From: Staphylotrichum longicolle
Taxonomy: Eukaryota; Ascomycota; Sordariomycetes; Sordariales; Chaetomiaceae
Direction of reading: 5' to 3'
Length of the DNA: 64,000 nucleotides
NCBI GenBank assembly: GCA_019096155.1
Contig: JAHCVI010000001.1
Span: 10,788,001 to 10,852,000, forward strand
Of the stretch, positions 44,634-56,751 are shown piece by piece. The position numbers were made by a program, and so were the translations under genes. The notes under the pieces were generated by a model, which made no database searches, had not been told where the DNA came from, and worked only from the letters and a program-made list of their open reading frames with translations. The first letter of the stretch is position 1. Each line of letters begins with the position of its first letter.

Positions 44634-45648
44634 CTAACCAGCAACGTTACCGGACGCCATGTACAGCATCGCGCTCGAAAACCGCTTTGGCTGTCCAAAA
44701 GTGTCGACCTTTCCCGTATTGTTTTTCAAGTAGCAGTACTCGCCATCTGCAGCACCACTGACAGTCAGCCATCTTATCCCACAACCCCAATACGGAGTAA
44801 CTCAGGCAGACTCACCCGTCTTGACGATGCTCACCGCGCGGCACAGCCCGCCCTCCTGGCTCCCGATCCCCTTGGCCCGATTCGCCTCGTAGTTGAAGTT
44901 GTACGACGCGCACGCCGTGATGCACGCCTCGAGGCTCGGCAGGTACAGCTTCATGATGTCGTGGATGCGCGGGTTGCCGTAGTCCGGGCCCGACGGCCAG
45001 TTGGTGTCGCAGTACCGCAGGAACGACTGCGCCGACCCGCCCGCCGCGGAGAGCGGGATCGCCTTGCCCGACGCGTCCACCGGCGTGTAGGCTGTGCCGT
45101 TGATGTTGGGGCAGCCCTCGTCCGTCGGGGCGGGGGAGACGCCGCCGGCTCGTGCGGTGGTGGAGGTTGGGGTGTCGGTCTCGGTGGTGGCTGGGTTTGA
45201 GGTTCGGGATGGTTCTGACGTGGGTGGTATCGATGACGCTGAGGAGGTTGCGGCTTGGTCGGCTGCCGCCGGGCTGTGCAAAAGACGCGTGAGAACACTG
45301 CCGTTGGAAGATGCCGTCCTGCTCTCACCTCGATGAGTTCGCCCGGCTTTGCGCCGCAAGACCACCACCGACTCCGCCGCCAATTGCCGCGGCGACGATC
45401 ACGACCAGGACAATGACAATAGTCCAAAAAGTCCTCACTGACAGCCCCAGTATTCGTTGCCCGAGTTCAATTGGCGGATATGCCCTCTCCGGTGCGTCAA
45501 TCCCAGTTTGCGGGCTGTACGGCTCTTTCTGCTGGTGGTAGTGCCAGCTCTGATGCGTTGGCTCGAGACCTGTCATGGGGACGGGCTCCAGGCCCGAATG
45601 GTCACCTGTCGTGACCACATACGTTGGTATGGGGTCTCGGTCCGTCAT
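44634..45648 (-). CDS. Single-pass membrane protein with Cys-rich PAN-like ectodomain
   Basis: Fungal type II-like membrane protein of unknown role. Exons 45329-45648, 44816-45273 and 44634-44746 give 296 residues, frames clean. A cytoplasmic Pro/Tyr-rich segment (GLEPTHQSWHYHQQKEPYSP) precedes the helix FWTIVIVLVVIVAAAIGGGV. A Ser/Thr/Pro stalk follows (SSASSIPPTSEPSRTSN), likely O-glycosylated. The ectodomain has paired cysteines: CPNINGTAYTPVD, FLRYCDTNWPSG, LPSLEACITACASYNFNYEA, GGLCRAVSIVKT joined to DGEYCYLKNNTGKVDTFG. This CPNxxG...C...C..ACASY...C...CYLKN pattern resembles fungal PAN/apple-like domains, suggesting carbohydrate or protein binding at the cell surface (inference). Confidence 0.8.
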
Positions 45649-46317
45649 GTTGGCTCATTTCTGATCGGATTTCCCGGCGAGGGAAACTCTGGAAGGATAC
45701 AACGGTGGGCGGATCAGAAAATGAAGGATGAGGGCTGACACCGTTGAGGCACGGCCACTCCCCTTGTCCCAGTTCGCAAAGCGTGCCGCATCTACACAGT
45801 ACACCCTATTTGTAATTAGCATAGTTCATGTTTTAGTTAGCGAGCTGACACCAAAGATGTGGGCACAGCCAGCGAGTGCCAGAGCAGCGCTTAGGAGCTT
45901 AACGACTAGCAGCGGTAGGGATGCGGCACAGCGGCGGCACCCAACACCTTGGACAACTTGCCCCCTCTGTCCGATATCCACATTGTTATGCAAGGATCGA
46001 GCGCAAACGGGCTGAAATGGGCATCCCTTGGCTACTCGGGCACACCACAGACAGGTAACCTCGGCAAGGACCAACCCTCTCGCTCCCAGCAACACCACCT
46101 CCAAAAGTGGTTACACACTTGAATCCTGATATGGTTCATCAATCATGTCAAGCCTTGGAACCGGCAAAATGAATCAGGAAGCGCGATTCAAGACTCACTC
46201 TTTTGACAGAGGAAGGTATCATTGGCTTCACTCGGGATTTCCCAGATGCACCCGGTTTTATTGTCCCCAAAAAGCTGCAAATCAGCCCCCAAAACAAGTC
46301 AATTCGCTAAGCATCAA
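45649..46317. other. Convergent-side spacer between membrane protein and MFS gene
   Basis: 669 bp upstream of the 296-residue membrane protein and downstream of the MFS gene, both on the minus strand. Holds a promoter and a trailer; open frames here show no domain. Confidence 0.4.
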
Positions 46318-48053
46318 TCACAAAGCCGCTTTTCCCCTTGACTCGAACGGCAACGCAAGAACCAAAAGACCGGCCGCGATGAACAAGGCCCCGCTTGTGT
46401 AAACGGGCGCCGCGGTCTCGAGGTTGGCAAACATGGCCACGATCGGCTGTTATCCATCAGTCTCGAGCAACACGGACAGTTGAAGGCAGGGGTCTCACCG
46501 CCATGATACCAAACACGCGATTGCAGGTCGCCGTCAAGGCATTCCCCGTGCCCCTCTGCGGTGTCGGGAACAGCTCGGGCGTGAAGCTGTAAAGCACCGC
46601 GTACATGACATTGCTGGTGAAGCTAAAGGCGCAGTTCCAGCCCAGAAGTGACTGGGAGTCAAGGGCCGTCGTTGAGCAGTACAAGAACACGCCCGTCAGG
46701 ATAGTCGAGAGAGCCAGTGTCCCCTTTCTGCCAAACCGAGGCAGCTCTACCAGCGCCCCGCCGATCAGAGCTCCGGGAACACCAAGCACGGCGATGATGA
46801 GCGAGTTTCGGTACGTCAGGTAAGTCGAGCCGTCTCCAAAGTCGGCGCCGCGGGTCGCCTGGATGTACGGCAGGAACGCGTTGTAAAGGGGGTACCTGCG
46901 TCTGTTAGCTCTCTGTCACCCTTGTCCAAGAAACCATAGCAATTTACCCCAAGCCGATAAAGGCCCAAACGACCATGATCAGCCCCGTCGACAGCGCCAA
47001 TTTCCTCGTCGCAAAGAGTGCGCGCACCCTGTCAAACTTGACATCCTGCAGCCGCCTCTTCACCGCATCCGCCACCTTGGTCTCGTGGACATATCCCTCG
47101 GGCTCGCACGCCTTGAGGTCCTCGACCGTCAACGCCGTCGTCTTGCCGTTCCGCCTCGCCACCTCGTGCACGATCCTCACCGCCTCCTCGTCCCTCCCCT
47201 TCCCCATCAGATACTTGGGCGACTCGTAGATGGTGAACAGCCCAAACCGCACCAGGAACATCACCACCGTCAGCCCGCCCATCGCAATCAGGAACCACCG
47301 CCACCCCATATTCTCCCCCTTGGTGCACGCGCTCCCTTCCTGGCACGTCAGGTTCCCCAGCAGCGGCCACGCCACCAGCGTCGCCACGACCTGCGCGACC
47401 GCCCACGCGACCGACAGCACCGTCAGCAGGAACTGGTGCGACGCCGGCAGGAACTCGAGGTAGATGGCCGAGTCGACCGGCAGGTTCCCGCCGACGCCGA
47501 ACGACCACAGCGCCGCGAACACGCCCACGGCGGCGAACGTGGGCGACCCCGCCGCCGCCAGGCCGAACACGGCCGTGATGCCCAGCGTCAGGTTGAAGGC
47601 CCACCGGCGGCCAAAGACGTCGCACCCGAAGCCCCAGAACAGCGCGCCCGCGAGCAGGCCGATGTTTTGGCTCAGCGTGAGGAGGGGCGGGCGCGCGGGG
47701 TGGAACTCGTTGGCCACGGGCGTGAAGATGAGGGACGTCACGATCGGCCAGAGGTTGTCTGAGGCCCACCCGAAGGAGATGACAATCGTGAGCTGCCATT
47801 GGTACCAGCCCATGCCAATGTCTTGGATCTGGGGAGGGGAGGGGTGGGTTAGTGTTGTTGTGCGCTGAGGGGGCTTGGAAGTGGGGGGTTGGGGGCGTAC
47901 GGCGCGGTTGAGGAGCTTGGCTTTCTTCTCGTAGACGGGGTCGACTTGGCCTTCGGGGAGGATGGCGTTGTCGCCCGCGTTGAGAGAGATCTCATCTTCT
48001 CCGCGTCGCGTGGGGGACGACTTGGAGTCTTCCACTTTGTCGACGTCGGCCAT
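46318..48053 (-). CDS. MFS transporter, sugar/SV2-like family, 12 helices
   Basis: Plasma-membrane secondary transporter. Exons 47901-48053, 46948-47828, 46499-46895 and 46318-46446 give 519 residues, frames clean. The hydrophilic N-terminus MADVDKVEDSKSSPTRRGED is followed by IQDIGMGWYQWQLTIVISFG and WASDNLWPIVTSLIF. The MFS loop 2-3 motif is GCDVFGRRWAFNLTLG; FGVGGNLPVDSAIYLEFLPA resembles the helix 4 region of SV2/NiaP-like carriers. A central loop YESPKYLMGKGRDEEAV matches the ESP(R/K)xL pattern of this superfamily. Later helices are in YPLYNAFLPYIQATRG, LIIAVLGVPGALIGGALVEL, GTLALSTILTGVFLYCSTTA, YSFTPELFPTPQRGTGNALT and GALFIAAGLLVLALPFESRG. Substrate (organic acid, sugar or other) cannot be told. 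Confidence 0.88.
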
Positions 48054-49423
48054 GGTTGCTGGGAGTTAGGATGCAGGTCGGAAATAAGTTTAATTAAAGA
48101 ACAGCAATTTTTGGGTTGATCTGATTTATATAGGATATGTGTGCCCAGTTACCTAGCTACGGAGTACAACCTGCAGTGCTTCGTCGTACTGTCAGCAAAA
48201 ACCAGAGCCGGCAGATGCTCCGCTTGTGAAGTTCACTTACACCACAGAAAGCAGGGCCGACGTGGGGCTTGGCCCTGACCTATCGGAGAAAGAATGTGAA
48301 TATGGGGAAGTCAACCCAGATCGCGCCATCTGACATGCCATTCACCTTATTTTCCGAACGTCTGATTGAACGAGGTTGGGGGAAGGATGGCAACTTTGTG
48401 CTATGACGACATTGGCCTGCCACATGCTGCAGCACCTCCTGCATCCGGTGTGCGCACAGTTGCGCCCCGAGTCGACGCATGCATCTCCGAGGGGGCAAAC
48501 TGGAAGACGGGAAAATTGCCCCGCTCTTACCCCAGATCCAGGATTTCATGCATAAGCAGGGCAGCTCTGATGCTTCACTTTGTGGAGGTATTGGCTGCTT
48601 TGTTTACATCCGGTCTTGGCATCATAGCCCCTGAACGACAGAGAATAATGAAAAGAGGTATTGCCATCAACATTCAACCGTGCGACTACCTCAAATCCGT
48701 TTCTGCACCTAAATTGTCCAAAAGACCGACTGTGGCCCGTAGGGCTCGGAGACTCTGATTGCACTATATTTTACTGGAATTCCCCTTCAGAAATGTAGAC
48801 TTTAGCGCTCTTTATCACCACTTCTGCTGGATGTACCAGACTTTTCGCCTGTTTTACAACATCAAGGCGGAAACAGATGAAATAAAACGGGCCCAAGCAC
48901 ACGGCCATCAAAATGTGGAGAACTCGGTCGCTATATCTTGATATGTTTCTTGAGAATGCAACTCTTGACACATCTTGACACAATGCTGCGGGCTTCTTTC
49001 TGCGTGGATCAGAGACTCGACTGGAACAGTTGGCGAGAATGCAGCAAAGCAGTTACGATGTATTTTGCGTTGACCCTCTCCCTCAAGTCGTAGAATTCCC
49101 CCGCCTGTCTCTATTTTCTCAAGTTTATTGCAAAGAAGAGCACTCGACTATGATCTTCTGACGGCGAAGCAACCCCATTCCTTCCCAACAAGGCATTGAC
49201 CTCAGGCCGGAGGAAGACCTTCTTTATCAGGAGAGAGAATGGAAACGGCATATTTCTCCTCTCTCCTCTCTCCTCTCTCCTCTCTCTTCTCTCCTCTCTC
49301 CTCTCTCCTCTCTCCTCTCTCCTCTCTCCTCTGTTTCTTGCCCTGTTTCTTCCTCGATTCCACACCCATTCCATTTTCCATCCACCTCCTCTCCACCCAT
49401 CCTCGCTTCTCCATTTCTGAAAA
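48054..49423. promoter_or_regulatory. Divergent intergenic region, MFS / unknown nuclear-type gene
   Basis: About 1.37 kb, AT-richer than the coding parts. It contains a TCTCTCC-type tandem repeat directly upstream of the gene at 49424. The open frames (for example 48366-48758) are not recognisable proteins. Confidence 0.45.
49255..49332. repeat. Heptanucleotide (CTCTCCT)n tandem repeat in a leader
   Basis: About eleven near-perfect copies of a 7 bp pyrimidine unit, with one interruption (ctcttctct) near 49286. It ends about 90 bp before the ATG at 49424, so it is probably transcribed as a CU-rich leader. The antisense open frame EERREERGERREE is a composition artefact. Confidence 0.9.
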
Positions 49424-51110
49424 ATGGCTTCGATCAAAAGCGAGCCAACCTGCAACAAACGAAGCAGAGAAGAGCAGACGGGCCCTTCCCGTTGGTCCCT
49501 TGCAGATGACGAGACCCAGTCCTATTCAAAGCGACCCAGGATCATTCTGCACAACGTTTCACAGATGTCCTCAGCAGTCCATGCCTACAATACCGCAGTG
49601 GAATCCTCAGAGATGTCGTCTTCAACCTCTGCAGAGTCGGTCGTGGCTGATGCCCCAGAGAGAGAACCAGATGCAAGGTTCTCAAACTCCGAGTGGGAAG
49701 GAATCCTTCGTAAGTCCATCTGCATTTCGGATTTGCGGTTTCTCTACACTCTTTGTTGTGAAATATGGGAAACGTAACTCGATCACGAAATCTACTGAAA
49801 TTCACTAACTCAATCAGACGAGAAACACTACATCCGCGAAGTTGTGTTCCTCACCGAAGATGGTGATTTGACGCTCGTTATTTCAGGCGGTCATTCCAAC
49901 AACGTTGCTGTATGGGATCGCAACGCAAAAATCGCCATGATTGTGAACTCCGGAAAGCTTGATGAGGCACTGCCTAAATGGAGGGATCGGATCGTCCAGT
50001 TGCAGCCAGCTCTTGAGCCAGGCCATCTCCCCATTGCTCAGCTCATTGCAGGAACTCCTCGAGTATTCCGCTACTTCGCCGCTGCTGCACATGAAGCAAC
50101 GAGATCCGACGAAGACTCGCAGATTTGGTCAGAGTTTGAGATTAAAGACGAACTCGAGCTTGAGCAAGTCCGCGACATAGCCATACTGAGTCACCAGTAT
50201 AAGGCTATAGGCCTGATCAGTGAAAATGTCTTTAAGTGGATCGTCGAGTTTGTCCCTCTTGCCTGGGAACCCGAAAAGCATGTCAGCGGATATGCCAATC
50301 AGCTAGAATTTCTCTGGATTTCGTTCGAGTTTGGGCTAGAAAGTCTATTCCGCCGAGTTTGGTAAGTCAATACCTTCCCGCCGCGCAAGTACATTACTCT
50401 GTCTTGTGGCGAGACTCTACTGAAGCCAGCAATCTGGGTTTTGCTCATGAACGCTAACCAACGTGTATAGCTACAACTTGGCATACGTCAAGGCGTCTTT
50501 CCCATGGAACGCAGATTCTATGCCCCCAAAGTCTCGGTCTGTCATCATGCCCTTGCTGTATTCTCTTGTTGTTCATGACCCTGAGTCCCTAACCATATTG
50601 CCTGAAAAGATTGCATCGTCAAGTGCAGGGCAAGCTTACACCAACTGGATACTGACCAATATTCGTCAGTTCCGAGAGGAGCTGACGCTGACAATGAATG
50701 AGGAGGATCCGGGTAACTTCGGTAGTCCCGCAATCTGTTGGGACGGAGAGGTTATAAAAGACTGCAGCACCCTACAGATGATGAACCTTCAGAAGTGGAT
50801 TGAGAAGGAGAATCTTGAGCTCGACAAGGCTCAGACTTTCCCCTCTTTGCCCACTCGCAGTCCTCTCAACTATCTTGAGACCATGCCCGCTACCAAAACC
50901 TTCCTCACCGCAAGCCATGGATACAACCAGGAAGTCTGTGGATCGGCTGCTTTGGTTGCCAAGCTTGGCAAAGATGGGAAGACGAGGCTGCTACGGTGGG
51001 CAATGGAGAAGGGAGACGAGGCTCGTCCTGTCATGGACGAGCATATCAGCTACATTGCTGAGCAGAAGGAGAAGATCAATTGGGGAACTTACACCAATTA
51101 TACCATTTGA
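49424..51110 (+). CDS. Hypothetical protein with N-terminal NLS-like segment
   Basis: Not recognised. Exons 49424-49709, 49818-50361 and 50471-51110 give 489 residues; SEWEGIL joins HEKHYIREVVFLTEDGDLTL and FRRV joins CYNLAYVKASFPWNADS, frames clean. The N-terminus has basic NKRSREEQ and SKRPRIIL stretches suggesting nuclear import. FLTEDGDLTLVISGGHSNNV, followed by AVWDRNAKIAMIVNSGKLDE, loosely resembles the start of fungal BTB-like proteins, with helical sequence after it (LEQVRDIAILSHQYKAIGLI, FKWIVEFVPLAWEPEK). I cannot confirm a BTB fold. Codon use is less GC-rich than in neighbouring genes, which could mean a lineage-specific gene. Confidence 0.72.
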
Positions 51111-52027
51111 CTACTGTCTGGGACTGGGGAGAGTTTCTAGCCATGGTTTTGCGGGAGACTCAAGGGCATAGAGATCAGTTTTATAGCTGCTGAAGCAGGC
51201 TCACTTGGAACCATCCTCGACTTCAAAACAGATCCATTTTCATGTTGTTAAAGTTCACGAATACCGAAGAAAACTGTAATCTGTCAGGTTCAATATACCG
51301 TAGAGACTGGAGTCTAATAGAGATGAACCAAGCGTTCTGCCACTTCACCTCCTAGACCATGACGGCGATCGACAAGTAAGCATGCACAAACGTGCATGCA
51401 ACCAAGGCTTTACACATCCTTGCCATACCAACGTTTCTTCTTTTTATGTCCCTCTCACCTCCTCTCTACCTCCTCCTCCCTCGGTCTCCCTATACATATC
51501 TCTCAGGGATAAGAACACGGAAAAAGGACGGGGCAAGTATCAGTACAAGAAAGACGCTTGTTTGACAAATTGGCCGACCTTGTGCTTTTCCCTCTCTCTT
51601 ATACCTACCTACTTTCTCCGTTTCCTCCTCTGCACAAACTCATTTTCCGGGTTGCATTCCAAGATTTCAGCAACACCTGGAGTTAGCTGAGGTCTTGATT
51701 GATATGAGAGACTCTGCTACAATAACAAACTGACAAACCTCAACATCATGTACATCCCAAGGCTTCCGAAATGACAGAGAAGAGAGTGCATCACAGCTAT
51801 ATCAGATGCCTAGGGCTCAAATACTACGCACAGCTGATCATGATCTCGCTGCCCTTACTCCGTACAATGCTAGTATTCCATACATGGCCCGACCCAAATC
51901 CATACTCCGACATAAACCCAACGCCAAGGTTAAGCTCCAACAAGCCGAACAGACCAACAAGACCAATCCCAGAGACATCCTTTCAGCCATCCTGTGAAAA
52001 CACTCTGGCAATGCCCGTCCACAGCCG
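51111..52027. other. Convergent intergenic region, 489-residue gene / 1043-residue gene
   Basis: About 0.9 kb of comparatively AT-rich sequence between converging genes, with pyrimidine-rich stretches near 51430-51490. Nothing recognised. Confidence 0.4.
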
Positions 52028-55000
52028 TTACCAAAACCCAGGTTGGTCAGGCCCCAGCCGGCCTCTCGTGGTCCAGCCAGCCGTTGACGAGCCACGAGCC
52101 GCCGCGTTACCAGACCGACTCAACGCAGTATCAGACCTTGACCCATCCGAGACAACTGCACGCCGCTGACCCCTGCTCTGCGCCTGACCCTGAACCTGAG
52201 CGGCCAAAAACCCAGGCACATGACGAGGAGGGTCATTCGCCCGCCGCAGCAGCGGGCCATACTCTGCCGACAACCTGTTGTCATCCCGCCTGCCGACGTG
52301 ATCCATCTTCGTCACCATTTGCAGAGCAGGACCGTAGAGAGTGGAGAAGAGGCCGCGGCCCTTGAGATCCTCGGCATCCCAATCAGCTTTTTCACCAATC
52401 CCCAGCAGCGAGTTTTGCTGGCAGAGGGCCTCGAGTTCGAGGGAGACCACGGCGGCCTCGTACCACAGCGGAACGTCGCCCTTGTCTCGATTTTCCTTGG
52501 TTTCCCGTGCGGACAAAGGGCGGGCAAGCTTCCCTTCCCACGGATTTTCCCAAGACTCGGAGAACATGCCTTCTGCGTACGGCTCCATGTGCAGCTGTTG
52601 AACCTCGGTGATCTCCAGGGCGCTCCTGCGGTCGAGGCTCAGATGGCGCCACTTGGTCAGGACGCGGACGTCATTTACCTCCACCGCGTCAAAGTTGCTG
52701 TGCACACCGAACTTGAGTTCTGGGGCGTCGCTCTTCCTGTGTCTGCAAACATGTCAGCGGTAACCCTAACAGTTAGGAATCAAGAACACAATGCAACTTA
52801 CGAAACGCCCAGAGACAGCAGCAGTGAGCGGGCGAAAGGGCCGTACGCGATCTCAATCTCGTCGGCCTTGACATGCGAGGTCACAATCTGCACGTCCCAG
52901 TGATGGCGGATTGCGTGGATGAAGATGGGCAACGGCTTATCCCGGTTGGGACTATCGTTGTGCAGACGGATTGAGTATGAGAAGACGCCGCTTGAACTGC
53001 CATCATCCTCGATGTCAACAATAAACCGATCCAACTGCTCCGCAGAACGCAGAGAACAGTGGAAGGAATAAATGGTCCAGGCGCTGGCTGGTGCCTGTTC
53101 CCAAAGCCGAGTCCTGTCGGATGTGGTGTTGATCATGTCCTCAATGTCGCAGGCATATGTCGACAAGACCTTGGTAAAATGGATGTTCTGGTTCTCGCGG
53201 TGATGGGTGTTCAGCCGCTTCACCAAATCCAACTTCCCCCATCCGTTGCTAGGTGTCCTGGCGTCGTTGAATGATAGACCACTGGCGTCCATTTCCCCCA
53301 GAACTGCGCGCCCAAGCTCAGCACGTACTTCAACCCTACCACGTCGGTAAGGCCCGGCGTATAGGTGTCTCAGTATCGATGCTTCGATCTCAGGGACGGA
53401 GTTATCTGTTGCAAAGAAACGACCGGAATCCTGGGATCCAGAAGCGGCACTTGGTAATTGACTTGGCTGCGTGTCATGGCTTGCGAGTCCAGAATGACGC
53501 GAAACTTCGCGGTTCCCGATCTGATGTTCAGGCACTTGAGGTTTTGCAGACTGAGATCCCTTCTTTTTCTTTCTGTTCTTCCTCTTCTTTGATGTCGTTG
53601 CCTGCTCCGGGCACCCTTCATCGATCTGAGACCGCGTTCCTGGAGCCGTGATATGGCTTTCGCTACCCACCACAACTGAAGTATCTTGTTCCGAGTCAGT
53701 TTCAATATGTCCATAATCCTCCACACCCGTTGGCGGCGGAATCAGTGAAGCCATCTCCCAGTGTATGCTCGATCTCAGAGTATCGGTGGGACTCGTCGTT
53801 TTCACAGCCGCTAGGAGGTCAACTAGGCAGTCGTCTCCAGTAAAGGCGAGCTCAACGCCACCTTCTCCATTGGATCGAGCCTTTGAAATGAAATTCCCGC
53901 CCGACATACCTGGTGCTACTTGAATTGTGGCTGAGAGATCCCGACAAGTAAATGGGATATGAGTAGAGATTGTGGTGGTGGAATCCATTTGTTCAACCTT
54001 GGTGCCCAATGTCAGCGCCATCGCGAGACGGTATGTCAAAGGTTCATCAATGAGATCGATGAGGTCCTCGCTCGTAGACACGGCCTCGGACCTATCAGCA
54101 ACCTGAGCATCGAGTAGGGACTGAACTGGACCGGGGACAGAGTCGGGCTGGACTGAAAGCCGTTCGATCCAGGTCTCAACCTGGCGGGTGGTATCCAGGC
54201 TTTGGGGCATCTGAGCCAGGCCAACCTCACCGGTGACAGCGGCAAGCTCGCCAACTGTTCTTGCAGTGACAATTGGCCGATTGCCCAATGTGGTCCTATC
54301 CTTGGGGTGAACATTGACCTTTGGGCCAAGCAAGGAAACGCGGAATCCCTTGTCAGGGGCCCAAGAGCAAAGACGAATTGACGACCCTGCTCGGTAGAGC
54401 GTTTTGTAGGATTCTTCCAAGCTATCCACCAGGACTCGGTCGAGGAGGGTCGAAGAAGCCAGCTTTGGGTCGATGTTGACGAGGTATCGAACATCGGCCG
54501 TAAACTCGGCCCCACCCGGTTCGACATAGTCCTCGGCATACAGCACGTTCTCTGCCCAGAGCGAGGTATCTAGGATTTGCTATAGCAATAGGTGAGCTTC
54601 AATCTAGGTAGGAGTTGCTTGCTTACTCACCCTCATCCTTAGCAAGTTCGTCAGTTTTTCCTGTGCCCTGGAAATAGATTCCTCGCTGTGGCCGGCAATG
54701 GAGACTAGTTTTCTGGCAAGATCAATTGACAGCATGACCTGCAGCTCTTTTCCCAATTCCTCAAACTCGATGTTGTTGACAATGTGGTCGATCGTGTAGC
54801 GCTCGTTGTCGTCGCTGTCAAGATCTCCCCATACCTTGGTATAGGGATGCAGAGTTTGGGGTGGGGGGTTGCCATCCGATTCCTCGACCTCTTCAACTTC
54901 CAGGGCTGAAGCGTCGCGAATCTCCCGGCTGAACCATTCGTTGTCGAAGCATGTCTTTCTAGCCTTAGCACATTGTCTTTTCAGAGGGAAGACCAGGCTT

Positions 55001-55323
55001 ACCATGAGGGTGTCGTCCAAGTGCAGCAAGTCGTCCTCATATTTGTCAAAGGCATCTGCCTCGATCCTGCGAGCTATCAAGCCGAACTGCTGGCGGATCG
55101 CGTTCGCGTCATTCTCCTGGCAGATAACTCGGAACCAGCTGTACTCGTCATCGTACGCAAACTCGGCTTGGTCCTGCGTCGATGGTCAGTGTCTGTCTGC
55201 AGAACAACCACTGAAGAGAAGACTGACATATTCCAATCCGAATAGCTCATCAATAATTTGGTGGACAACTTTGGGTTTGTATTCCCACACGGTGGTCAGG
55301 TAGAACTCGGTTAGAACCTCCAT
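52028..55323 (-). CDS. Large conserved-looking protein of unknown function
   Basis: Exons 55228-55323, 54631-55173, 52802-54579 and 52028-52742 give 1043 residues with clean frames. MEVLTEFYLTTVWEYKPKVV opens the protein; FGLEY joins DQAEFAYDDEYSWFRVICQE, then a KH-like or helix-strand segment DLARKLVSIAGHSEESISRA. LLRMR joins QILDTSLWAENVLYAEDYVE. A lysine-rich tract TSKKRKNRKKKKGSQSAK lies mid-protein, likely for nuclear import or nucleic-acid binding. The later part has WTIYSFHCSLRSAEQLDRFI and a C-terminal helical domain (LTKWRHLSLDRRSALEITEV; LWYEAAVVSLELEALCQQNS). I recognise no named family with certainty. The first ATG in frame is 55323; the frame remains open a short way upstream. 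Confidence 0.78.
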
Positions 55324-56751
55324 CGTGACGATCGCCCAGGGGACTGCAGCATGACAACCGGAAGGATACTCTGCTTCTGATACAACAGTTAGCTGTGCTG
55401 AACTAAATACCAACTAGTGGAAGTATGCTGTCTGAAGAGGGAGGCATTCGGAGGGGAGGTTAGGAAGAGGGGACTGGGCAACTCTCGTGGATTTTGATGG
55501 AAAGTAAATGATAGACGTCAATCTCTGGAAGCACACTTGCCAGTAAATTAACAGCCTTCCAGACCGACACTGCTTGTGTTCAAGACGTAGCTGTAACTTG
55601 TGGTCGTTGATATGTGGTCGCTGACGTGGCGAAAGGAAGAGAAGGGACCAGAACGACGGGAGGTGCAACCACCAAAATGAGCGGCAAACACCCAGAAACA
55701 CAAAATATCGGGAAAAGCCGGAGTTAAGGCTAAACGGGGGTATTAAGCTGCAAATATTGTCCGGTAAATCGACCAGACAAACAGGCATGGAAGGTGCAAT
55801 CGTGGACGGACACTTCTTTGAGCTGATTACCGGACAGCGCCGGACGGACAACACCGGGGTGATTCCAATGCCAACTTCTATACGGAGTCAAGAGTTAATC
55901 AGGCGGTTTCTGTACAGCAGTAAAGATGCAATACAATTCCGTTCCAAGAGTGGCCCGTAGTGTCTGTCCCATTGTCCTGCGTCATCCTATCCGCTGCGGT
56001 ACAAGAATAACCTTCAACAACAGGCACGGCTATCTTGCCAGATACAATACTGATTTAATGGATTGTTTACACTGGCCTCTACCTAGACGCGTCATGTCTT
56101 TCTTGCGAGTTGTTGCCCCTGAGGTCACCCCTGAAGTTGCCCCTGCCAAGCCAAAACATTCAGCAAAGCGACCGAATGACGAAGACTGAAACTTGCACAC
56201 ACACTTCAGCCATGACAACAAATCAGACTGTCTGAAAAATAAACAATCTAGAGAAGCGAATGAAATTGATTGAAAGTCCCACTTCATGAATCAGGTAGGT
56301 AGCCTGGTACTATGCTCGCATGTGCTTTGATTCCCTGCCCCTATCCCCCCTCGACAAACGCCAGGACTCCATCCCAATGAAAAACCCCCGTGCCCTAAAA
56401 CCCAGGTCATGAAGAGAAGAGAATTCAACTGATGCCCACCCCAGCCAAATAGCCTTGTCCATATGCCGATACGGATGCATAGACAGCTCGCTTTGTCTGG
56501 CATGCCTTCTTGTCTGTTCCTCCGACCCACCGAAAGAAAAAAAAAACAAACTGCTTCTATCAAACCCCGCCTTCTGTCCAGCCCATCTCTGTCTGGTATC
56601 GTCATTATGTATGTCGTAAATGGCGCAAAAAAGACCGCCATGGAAAACTGGAAACAAGACAAAAAGGAGGGCTTCTCGGGACGGGATCTTATCCCGTCGC
56701 CAACCATAACCCCAGATGATGGCTGATCCCTAGCCAAGATTTGGGCCCCCC
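55324..56751. other. Intergenic region, large unknown protein / She3-like
   Basis: About 1.4 kb between two minus-strand genes. It is AT-richer than the flanking coding sequence, with an A-rich run at 56536-56549. Several open frames (55414-55854 minus; 56291-56764 minus) have no recognisable product. Confidence 0.4.

Noticed and set aside
39554..48053. Possible secondary-metabolite cluster (oxidoreductase, DUF1772, MFS; with methyltransferase and ABC transporter nearby)
   Set aside because: No polyketide synthase, NRPS, terpene cyclase or pathway regulator is present, and housekeeping genes (trr1, yth1) are interspersed.
55377..55410. 34 bp intron-like element with a GCTAAC branch upstream of the 1043-residue gene
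   Set aside because: Shorter than plausible fungal introns, and no coding exon is supported upstream.
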